From Anticarsia gemmatalis (Eukaryota; Arthropoda; Insecta; Lepidoptera; Erebidae): a stretch of DNA of 64,000 nucleotides. Location of the stretch: the NCBI RefSeq assembly GCF_050436995.1, contig NC_134757.1, forward strand, positions 13,032,501 to 13,096,500, read 5' to 3'. The notes below the pieces were generated by a model that did not search any database, was not told the DNA's origin, and saw only the letters and a list, made by a program, of their open reading frames with translations. The translations under genes were made by a program, and so were the position numbers. Of the stretch, positions 42,901 through 54,900 are shown in pieces (the first letter of the stretch is position 1; the number at the start of each line of letters is the position of its first letter).

Positions 42901-45900
42901 CTATAAGCTAGGGATATACTGGTCGCCAGCAATACATGTGTCGTATTACATACTTGTATTATTTTTTCCTCTAGTGATGTCGATGTTGTATAAAGTGATT
43001 GCGTACAAGTACAATTTTATCCCGTTGATTCCATTCCCACAGAAATTTCGATTTATCGACCAATATATCTAATCAAACTTATATCGAATCAAACCTTGTC
43101 CCGGTAGTTATTAAGTATTATAAACATTTAAAAAAATATTAAGTTTTCGCGCGCATACGCTACGGCCATAATTTTTTTTTGTATTATATTTGTCAAGCGT
43201 AATACACTAGCTTCGCTTCCTGTAAGTGTATCCTTGGCTTTAGTCACGCGGGCCGTGATCACTGTTTCATTAGATTTCCCTATCTGTCGCTCGTAATTGT
43301 TGAAACTAGGAGCTCGGAGCTCGGAGCTGACTGCGCTGAGTAATCACAACTCGGAGCGGATACTACCGCCTCATGTTTGCTCACGTGTTTGTTACCGCTG
43401 TAATGGCTACGAGATTTATTTGGGTTTTGCTGTGCAACTGGCATTGGTATAGGGAAGTTTAATTTAGTATAATCATGTGTATTAGTCACACGAAACAAAT
43501 AGGATTGGTGTTATAATTATCACTTTACAAACTACCCAATGTTTCTTGCCGTCTCTTCTACGCAATGTTTTCTTACACTAACTTGTTGAGTGTCAATATT
43601 GAAACTGACTTTTTCTGAAGTTAATGACGGGTTATCGATATTTTGAACAAAGAGCATAATTATATACATAGTTATATACCTGCACATCAAAAATACCATT
43701 AATGACACAAAAAATCATAAAATTAATTACAATATGTCATGTCCTAATATTAACAAAACTAGAATTAACATTCTCTATTTAGTAATACAGTACAAATATC
43801 AACCAAAACAAACTATCTAAAACTATGAAAGCACAACATTTATTTGTACACGTGACTGTATCCCTCACGAGATGAATTTTAAACATCAACGTCTTCCATA
43901 ACTCATAGAGTAAAGGCAATATTTCTACAATATTGCGCACCGCGGGGCAGTAAGACGAAACTGCTATGAGTTACAGCACACACGACGGTACGTGTAGTGC
44001 GCGTAAATAATCGAACGTGCAAGGAAATACCGTCCTTATTGCTATGCACAAGTTAGCACGTACTGGCCAGTATTATAATTTTGCAGAAGTTTGCACACAA
44101 ATGCACTGGCGGTGCATGTTGCTGCGATAAACTTAGAAAGTCCGTATCCGTTTGGCCAGTGTGGTGCCATTTGTGGTATAAATTGTTTGTTTCATGAGTT
44201 ATTATTTCAGTGGAATTTTTATTTTATTATTTAATTGAGTGGTAAGTTTGTTAGAAACTCTCGTATGATGAATAATATTCTGTTGCACTCCTGAAGTTAC
44301 TAACTGGAATGATAGACATTTAAAAGACACAATTTGCAATAGATTCTCTTTGAAAAAATCAACTAATAATAAAGTGTTTTTGGTAAAAGTTTTTAGCTGT
44401 CTTGAACAACTTAGGATCGAATACAAGCTTGTATACGCATATGTACATATAACCAAACAGAAGTCCCTATCCTCAGGAACATGGATCATGTGTAACGTTC
44501 GTCTCGGGAGCAGTTACCGTCGCATGTCACCGCGTCCTGCGATCACTGGGGATCGATCTGCTCCCATGTATCGCATATATCGTTATTAATGACGACACTA
44601 ATGCTCCATCTGCTATGTCGCAAGTTTGATGCAAAACCGTGTTGTAGCTATCTTGTTGCTATAACACGCCGTCTATAAGAATGAAATATTGAAATCGAAT
44701 TTGAATTAGTTTTTATGATATACATAATAATATATCAGTCTAGCATTTCTTCCAACTATTTTGGAGTCTGGAGGCTTCTAGTCCCGGATCGGATGCAGCT
44801 AAATACCAATATTTTATATGGAGCGACTGCGGACCGCTAACAATCCAATTACCTGGGTTATAACACGACACCCCTCGGTAGGACCCGTTGTCAGACTTTC
44901 AAGCCTCCGACCACTGGTAACCACTGTCAAAGTGGCCGTGAAATGCCAAGTATGGCAATAGGCATCCCTTCTACACACTAAATGTAACTAACTATATCAA
45001 TGGCAAATATTTATTCTTTTCCGTTAAGATTTACGATTTATAATCAAAAAAAGGGTTTTCCCACGGCTTAAAACTTAAATATCCTTATTCCCCATTGTTT
45101 CTGTCCAAAAACCCTGTACACGTAAATAAGCGAGTGTGTGTAAACCAAACTCCCGGCGAGTTAATTATGCAAGTGTCCACGGAGGTCGCCGGGGAGCGCC
45201 GACACCTTCTAAGCCGCTCCACACTAGCGAATTATGCAGTAGGCTTACGGCTTACTCGGCTTAGTGCCTTTGTTGTTTAAAGAAAATTGTGTAAAGGAAT
45301 TAAAATAGCAAAATTGCTAGCGCTGCCTTAGCGTGAGACTGCATTCATGTTTTATAGTCCAGATGAATGGAATTTTTTGTTTCATAAGTTGTAGTTCAAA
45401 AATATGTTTACTGAAAAATATAAGTAAATGTGTCTGTTTATTTCTCGTAGTTTTAATATAAACTTCTTATACATAGAAGTCGCAAATTTTTATCGCAGTT
45501 GATAATACCATTGCTCTAATCTTCATAAAATGAAGCGTGGATAAAACAACTTACAATATCGTTTTTTTTTTTTATAAAATAACGCAAGATTTCGTTTGTT
45601 CAACTAGTAAACATATAAACACTCATACAAATTATACCTTAAAGTATCAAATCAATAAATCCTGAAAAGTCCCTATTGATCTATGAATGCTGGGTTTTCT
45701 CCAGAACTGTACAAGGTAACAAAGGTGCACGACAAAGATGTCACCTATTATACTACGTACTGTTAAGATATACAAGTATTACCTCAATACTTGTATATCT
45801 TAACAGCAATTCTATTGAGTCTCCCTCTTCGCACACCTCATTCCTCTTACAGAAGCGCTAGTAATAAAAAGCTATGTTGTTCCACCAGGCTCATGACAAA

Positions 45901-48900
45901 GACTACGACATCTGCAGCGACGAGGACCCGGCGTGCGAGTACTACGTGAACCTCGGCACTGCCTTCCCGCACCGCTCGCTCTCCATCACCGTGCACCTTG
46001 TTAACCATAGGTGTGTACCATTTACTTTCAGTCAGAAAATAAAATTATATACATACATCCATACTTCCATACTAATCTTATAAACGCGAAAGTAACTGTC
46101 TGTCTGTCTGTTACTCAATCACGCCTAAACTACAGAACCAATTTGCATGAAATTTGGTATGGAGATATTTTGATACCCGAGAAAGGACATAGGCTACTTT
46201 TTATCCCGGGAAAATGACGCATTTCCCGGGAAAATTCAGGTGGCCAATGAAGTCGCGAATAATTAATATTATAATGACATTGAATTAACAAAATTCCGTT
46301 GCCATGGCAACTGTTTTAATGACGGATATGCCTCATCGCGACTTCGTTATATTAGGAGATATAAATAATTCTGTAAAAACCTCAAGTCTCGCCGTAAAAA
46401 GTTGTGAGATCAATATAATACCAAGTCGATTAATCTATTTAGTCTCTACTTAAAGGACCTCCTGTCTTAAGTTATTACGTATGTTATTATCATGCCAATT
46501 TTAAAAATAATACCTCTAAAACAAATAGACCGACCTGGTCATCGCATGATTTGATTAGTTAATGCTTCTGAAATGTTAATGGCGAATTTGTGTTTTCTTG
46601 CGATGACCAAGTCGATCTATTTGTTTTAAAGGTATTTTTTTTTAAATTGGCATGATAATAACATACGTAATAACTTAAGACAGAAGGTCCTTTAAGTAGA
46701 GACTAAATAGATTAATCGACTTGGTATTATATTGATCTCACAACTTTTTACGGCGAGACTTGAGGTTTTTACAGAATGTTTTTGATGGCATCTCACTTCT
46801 TTTTGTAGAGCGAACATAAGTCCAATTTGTATGGAAAGACGTTTTTTTTTTCATAATTCAACAAATTTTCCTATGGGAATGTTGTTCAGTTTCATGGGCT
46901 GAACACCCTTACCCACCCTATACCCTCTCCCGTTATGCCTCATATAGTAGGTACCTATTTACACCTATTTATTTTATTTTCTACAGTAATAATAATTCAT
47001 TCATTCATCAGCACTTGACCTAAATGAATAAATGTTTTGATTTTGATTTTGATTTCATAAACTGCAAATTTAACCTTGTAATCTTATACATTTATATGGG
47101 ATTACAAAGTTATTGTTGCAGTTGGTGTATTTAGAAAACTGGACCGAAATTAGAAAATATTGAATTTTTCCCATGATTAAAACACTAAACTCTATTTGTA
47201 TTCTAAATTTTAAGCTTCTAAGTCTGCTAGAAGTACCTTAGACTTTTGATGATCGGTGAGTCAGTGAGTCAGTGAATCAGTGAGTGACAAAATTCAAAAT
47301 TTTAACAAGTTGTCATTCTTAAACTACTGGTTCAAATTGACTGAAATTTTAAATATACCGTGTTTATACAATGACTGATTATTTGCTGAAAATCCAGGCT
47401 TCTTGTTTTATCCACAACGAAATTATAGGGGTGTCAAAAATAGCCCGAATTGCTTCGAGAAAAGGATGTTACGGCCGTGCCGCTTTTTTTTTGCTCGACT
47501 TGCGGGGGCACTTCCGTGCCCCCAGATTTTGAGAATATTTTTCGTGAAAAGAAGCATATTTTGTATCATCACGCTACGACCAATAGGAGCAGAGTAACAG
47601 TAAAAAGTGTTACAAAAACGTGGAAAAGTCTGACCCATTCTCTCTTATGTGACGCAAGCAAAGTTGCGCGGGTCAGCTAGTATCTATATACATCCATACT
47701 AATATTATAAATGCGAAAGTAACTCTGTCTGCCTGTCTGTCTGTCTGCTACTCAAACACACAATTACTAAATGAAATTTGAGGCATGGAGATACTATGAT
47801 ACCCGAGAAAGGACATAGGCTATATATCATCACGCTACGACCAAAAGGAGCACACTGCACAGTACCAGTAAAAAATGTTACAAAAACGGGGAATAATTTC
47901 ACCCATTCTCTTTTATTGGACGCAAGCGAAATTGCGCGGGTCAGCTAGTATGTTTATAAAACTCTTCTGTTATTGAGTGACTAACTCACTGACTGATGGA
48001 CAACGTACGGCCGTCGCTACTGAGCGTAGGAAGCTAAAATTCGGCTTATATGTTCCTTGGAAAGTGTAGCACTAATAGAATATTTTTAGAATCTCCACAC
48101 CGATGATGGAGGTGAAATTCCGCGTCGGAAAAACTGCGGACAGAAGTATATGTATAAGAATAATAAATAAGAAAGTTGAGTCAATCGAAGTTAAATTACT
48201 GTGGTACAAATCACCTGTTAATGAGGAACATTTGACTTACGCCAAAATGTGGTTGGAAACTTTTAACCTCTGAAAAGTCTGAGCGTCATTAAACTTCTTC
48301 CTTTACCAATCTATACTAATATTATAAAGCTGAAGAGTTTGTTTGTTTGTTTGAACGCGCTAATCTCAGGAACTACTGGACCGATTTGAAAAATTCTTTC
48401 AGTGTTAGATAGCCCATTTATCGAGGAAGGTTATAGGCTATATATCATCACGCTACGACCAATAGGAGCAGAGTACGAATAAAAAATGTTACAAAAACGG
48501 GGAAAATAATGACCCATTGTCTCTTATGTGACGCAAGCGAAGTTGCGCGGGTCAGCTAGTATTTAATAAAGTTTACCAACAATTAACGACCTCTTTGTTA
48601 AAATTTTGCATTCAAATGCAAATGAAGTGAAAATATTTTCATAAGAGCTCTTTAATTCCGAATCCCACTTTACTGCTGACACCAAAACAATAACGGATTG
48701 AAGAAGAACTTTGGCACGGCTTTACTCGCTTCAAGTTCTGACTTGGCCCAGTTTTCAACAAGACTTATTTTAGATTTGAAGGAAAACTTTGAATCACTGT
48801 GAAACAAACAATCTGAAACTACTTGGAATATCTTAAATCAATACCTAGGTTTATGGATCTCGTATCAATAAATTCAAGATTTAAAGCCTTTTATTATTAG

Positions 48901-51900
48901 CTTACTTCTCTGGTCTCTGCCTACCCCGATGAAAAGAAGACGAGATTTTATGCATATATTAATTATGGAATGAAGTTTTAGTTTAAAATCCGAGCTTAGT
49001 TAAAAAACTCTTTACAAAGTAAAGGTCTATTGAAAGCCAACATAAGCGTAATTGGCAAAGTCTCATTTACATTTGCAGTTCAAATTCTTAAGCCTTAATC
49101 AGCGTGTTGAAATCTCTCCCTATTTATCTAAGTAATACAATACAAATATGAGTGTTGTCAAGACGAGTGTGTTTGATAAAACGTTGTTCAACGGAGCTCG
49201 CAATCAATTTCAAGCGTCTGTACCTCTGATTGTTCCTGGCGCTGAGCCAAAATATCTGCGGTAATAACTTCGTGTTTAACGTCGAAATTATATTTGGTGA
49301 CGTCATTTGTCAAATGATGATGATGGAATGTTCGTTAACTTTTCATAGTAATGTTATGAATGCGAAAGTCTGTTTGTATGTCTCTTACGCTTTCATATAG
49401 ACATATATTTATATCATAATAAACCGGTGAACTAAGCATTGAAATTTACGAAGAAATTAAAGACAACGGGTTCAAACAATGACAAATCATAACCTCAAAG
49501 TTTAAAAACGGATAGAAGTTGGTGTGTTTGATGACTAACTGCACCCTATAGGCTCTGCAGGAAACTGTGATTTGATGTCGCTCAGTCGGAAAATACATGT
49601 CGGTATAGCGAACCGCCTGAATTATTTACTCACAAAATTCGCATCGGGTATTTGATGGTCTGATTTGAGAGCATGAACAATGGATAAAAGACACTTTGGC
49701 GCACAAAATCCCATTTAAGTCTGATGTTTGATATTTCAATCCTTTAAGATGAATTGTTAAAGTCATCATGTTTAAAGAAATAGTAGTACTAAAGAGTCAG
49801 ATATCAACTCTCGAAGGAGTTAAAAGGATCCGCTGAATATTATAATAGTAAGCTGTAATTTATACGTGATCAGAATTCAACTCAAAAAAGAGGTGTGGAC
49901 AGCCCCTAGTATATTTTTCTACAAGCATTTTTGTTTGAATGCGAAATTCAATGATGAATGGTTTGACGTTATCTCGTGAACATAAAATATGATGGAGCCT
50001 TTACTGATTACTCGTAATGTTTTTTTTCACAGAAAATCACTGCAAATGTAGAATTATTACAGATATTTTATTTCAGTACTTTATGGTTACATATAGCTCA
50101 CATTTTTTAACCAATTCTTTTTTAAGATTTAAGCCTACCTTTTGTTATTGCAGGTCCTTTTAAATTAGTTTATATCATAACCTATCATGGTTGAGTTACG
50201 AGAATTTAATGTTTCCTTTCAAATCTATGAGGGCCATGTCGTCATGTCGCGACGCTGACAGGACCGTTGATTCAATTCCCTCCATAAATATTTGTGCAAT
50301 GGCTTGTTGAGCCTGACCAGTACGTCAAGGACGAGACAAGAACTTGTAAACTCTTTAAATTATCTAACCAAGGATTTCTGTTTCAGTCCAGTGGTATACA
50401 GTTACTACTGGAGCGTGCGTCCCTGGGGCGTGTGTTCCTGCTGGGAGGAGGAGAGGGTCTCCGAGGGGTCCTTCGGAGGAGAGGACGATAGTGAGAGGCT
50501 CTGTGTTGGAGCCAAGGAAGCTAAGCATTTGAGTGAAGAGGTAACGTGACGTCACAATTTTGTAGTATGTTATATGCGTTTGAGCGATGATAATATGACT
50601 AATATCCACCGGGTTCCGAGTTTGATTCTCAGATCCGTGTGATATTGAGTTGAGTCTCAGTGTGATATTGAGTTTGCCAACTTTGAAATGTTGTCACGCA
50701 GTACAGAGCATAAAAATGGGAAAGAATTAAACAGATGGGTCTAGTGGCATATTGGTATATTGGAGACGGGACACAATTTTTTTTCGTAAACTACTACTGA
50801 TATAATTCTAATGAAAATTCGAAAACTTAATAACACTATGTCCAATCTGATACCAGCAGTCTCTACAACGCCACAACTCACTTTTTCTTAATTACTTGGT
50901 GCAACTAGTTAGTGAGGTCATTACTATAATTCATCCGCAGAACATTTTTCTCTTGAAATTATAATGGATCTTTTGTTAAAAATCGTCATCAGCTGAGCTA
51001 GTGGCTTGAAGTTTTAATTAGTTAAGTTGCGATAAATCTTACAAGTTCAAATCGACTCACGAGTAGTTCAACTCACTTTTTTACTGAGAAACTACTTAGT
51101 AAGTTTAAATGCTTATGACTTCTTTTCTTAGAAAACTTACTCTGGTGCAGTAGTAGAGAATGCAATTTCTCAAATAAAAATTTAGTATTGCACTTTTTGA
51201 TTAGTGAAAAACTAATTTTGATGAAAGATTACTATTATAATTATTAGCCCACATGATCCCACTGCCGGGGAAAGTCCTTTACATAGCCTTCCATTGTGTC
51301 TATATCCATGCTAAAGAATGCTTACGATATATTTATAGATTTGTATGAAATTGTATGTTATAATTTAATTAATATCCACTTGTAATCATGTCTGAGTACC
51401 AATATCGATTTGAAGAGTACTCGAAATAAAATAATTAAGCCGCCGCCAGATATAGACTCAAGCACCGAATATTCCCAACACGAACACACTCGAATCTTTC
51501 ACGCAATACTGCTTATACTCAGGTACTTACACTGAAACTGTATTCTGCAATAAGTTTCTGGTGAAAATGGACCGATTAAGAGGATCCTTAGAAGCGCCGG
51601 GTAAAGACAGTACGTGACCGAAAAAGTGAATTGAGAAACTTTTTGTATTAAGCTGACTTTCCACTAACATCGTGCGAGGTAGCTTATCGATAACGCTAAG
51701 CTACCGTCTGCCGTCTATAAAGACGGCATAGGGATTAGATTTAATTATACGCGTGTGTTTAAGAATCTATATATAAGAGTTCGGTCAATTGAGATAGCAA
51801 ATATTAATATTATGTAGCTTAGGATAGCATAACATAAATTGATTTTGTTACAAGTTTAATAGACACTGAGGCAGAAGACAGATGGGTTTTGGAAGAAAAG

Positions 51901-54900
51901 GGATCGCAATAGTGCACATTACTAACTACAGAAAAAGAACCTCGGGTCTTTAGGGGCAACTAGTTTACTATTAATAAGTTGGACCGTATTTTACATTTAC
52001 ATACTTATAAGACAGTGTGACCGCACCCTTACCGCTAAGAGCTTAGTAGTGTCAGGATAATGTAAAGAAAGTTGGTTGTTCTTACAAGCTTACGTTGCTA
52101 CTTACTACTTACGATGAAGCGATTAATATAAAACTCTGCTTCATTAAAGCATTTCGAACTAAGCTTCATGTTATTTAAGAACTTAAAGGAAAAAAAGCAA
52201 CGTTCGCTGTTTGTTGCTCTATTTTTTTTAAATCGAATCTTCTTAAAATATATGACATCGGCTCGTTTTCTATCATATATTATGACACCAAAATAATAAT
52301 TGAGAAAAACGCGAATGACTTAACACATCCGTCTACTCTTATTAAGTGGTATTTAAGTCGTCATATTCATTTTGAATTAACTAACTAAATCAATGACTTC
52401 AAACTTCAATAAAGCAGCAATTGATCAGAAATGTGTGAACATTTGATGGAAAACAAGCCTTATCACACTCACTCTATTGACTTACGCTAGCGGATGAACT
52501 CAAATCTCTGACTCAATCTCAAACTCAAACTCCACTCAGTTTGTACATGATGTAATAATCTTGTCGCGAATTTAAATCACGAAATTATAACGACATCAAA
52601 ACTTTGCAAGTATTCTATTAAAGACGTTGGCAATGAATTAAGAATGTTAATTTTGCACAACATGGCCGCGCTAATTTGTTCGTATTATTTAGGCGCGCTG
52701 TTATTCAACTGTTGTCAGGAAATGAACGCTGCAACAGCTTGTTACACGTTATGTTGGAATGCATTCAACTACTAATTTGTCCTCGTAATTATCTCAGGAA
52801 CTGTTTCTGCTAATGCGATATTATCAAGTAACATGACAGCTCTAAATACTGAGTTCCTTGTCTCTCATTAGATCTGTTCTAGGAAGGTTCTGTAGGAAAT
52901 TGTAGTGATATTCTCAGTAATGTATTATTAGTAATAATATCTGTTGAATGTTATTTAATCAATATAATTAATGGAATAGTTTAATGCAGTAATTAATATC
53001 AAACACGTTTTTAAAAGCGTATAGCGGAGCTCGTGGCTTAGTGAGGAGCTCGTGGCTTAGTGAGGAGCTCGTGGCTTAGTTAACAACAGCCGCGCGGATC
53101 AATCTCTGAGGTTAAGCAGCGCTTGCCGAGGTTGTTCTGTGGATGGGTGACCATCTTATACATATCGAGTTCCTCCGTGTTTCGGAAGGCACTTTAAATT
53201 GTGGGTCCCGGCTGTCATTTTCAAAGATCTTTGACAGTCGTTAACAGTAGCTTAGAGTTAGTCAGAAGCTTGAAAGTCTGACAACCAGTCTTACCGAAGG
53301 GTACCGTGTTATCCCAGGTAACTGGGTTGTGGAGGTCAGATAGGCAGTCGCTCCATGTAAAACACTGGTATTCAGCTGCATCCGGTGAGACTGGAAGCCG
53401 ACTCCAACATAGCTTGGAAAAAAAGGCTAAGCTTGAGTAGCGCGATTATTTACCTACCACTTTCGAAAATCGGCTACCTATCTTGAAATGTGGTTTAACC
53501 AATTGCGCCTCCACCATATATATTTTGTAAGAACTTTTTGCTTCAAAAGCAAAAATTTCAACTAAACAATAAAATAATAAAATCACAATGGCGCTGAGGC
53601 GCAATTCGAAATTCGAAATTCATTTTATTTTTTTATTTCTTCATTTGAATCATTTATCCGAACTGAACCTACGACGCTGCGATATTTACCTTTAAGTAAG
53701 ACGAGGCTGTATGAACATTGTTTCCTTTGCCTTAACAAAAAAAATAGACGCTTATTTTTTTCGTGTTTTATATTTTGTTCAGCGTCATATTTTTTGTATT
53801 TCTTACATATAATTTCTATTACGGTTTATTATATAATTATATTTTTGTTGTATTATAGGAATAAGAAATTACTTGATTATTTTTATCTACTTTAAAGTTT
53901 ATACATTATTTATACATTAGTTATTATATTTAATTTAGAAATGAATAAAAATTCGGAACGAATTCTTTTTTTCTTCTTTTTTTATGACTATGCTAAAACG
54001 TCAAATTCTTGATAGTTCCATTTTGTACCAGGTTAAGGCCGGTTTTCAAACAAATTGCTCGAAAGCAAATGTACGCGATACAGTGACGATAGTGTTCTTG
54101 GTGTATACTTATAAAATCGCCTGTAGATTCCCGAAAATGACTGGTTATTTTTTCCTAGGATCCCGCGGCCTACGCGAAGAGGAGTGACAACGCTCGCTTG
54201 GTGCGCGTGGAGCCGGGCCGCAGTCAGATCATGCCGCGCTCCACGTGCGCGCTGCACGTGCACGTGCCCGACGTGGGCGGCGAGCTCGGCGTGCAGCGCG
54301 CCGTGCTCATGTATGTATGACGCTATTGGTATGAGTAATTTTTGTGTAATTGTTCTTTGTTTTAGTGTAAGGGGACAATTGCTCATTAACCCAAAAGTAT
54401 TTATAACACGAAACGTAATGTAGTGGTTTCGAAATCTTCAAATGTACCGTGATAGCTAGCTTGGGTGTGCTTGGTTAGTTTTGCATGAGAGCCAAAAGTT
54501 ATACTAATGAAATAAGAGCATTTATTTCAGAACATTCTTGCTTAAATTAAAATGAAAATGTGCTACCTCTTTACTCTTCATGCATATGTGTGTTTTATAT
54601 AAAAAATGCAGGCAAACCTTACTTACAAAAAATAAATGTACGTCAAAAGTTGAATAAAATTTTAAATTATTTTGTGCTTCAAAGAAAGGTCCTCGTTGCA
54701 CAAAATTTAAATTGAACCAACTTCCAGAATTTAGTTTCCAAGTTTCATTACGTAGAAGTAAATATTTCCTTTATGATGACAAGCTCGGTGAAGTTAGTAA
54801 GTTAAAGGAACTGCACAACTGAGTTTGTTCACTCTGTGCTTGCATTCAGTGATTCAGTGCACTGAGGTAATACAAACCGTTGCTCTCTTGAGCTATGCAT

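Noticed and set aside
53090..53150. 5S rRNA gene
   Set aside because: Only the internal promoter region resembles 5S; the rest is repeat body and copies are dispersed.
54033..54423. 117-codon minus frame and 79-codon + frame over exon 11
   Set aside because: Shadows of the GC-rich exon. The frame starting at 54159 fits the family and phase.
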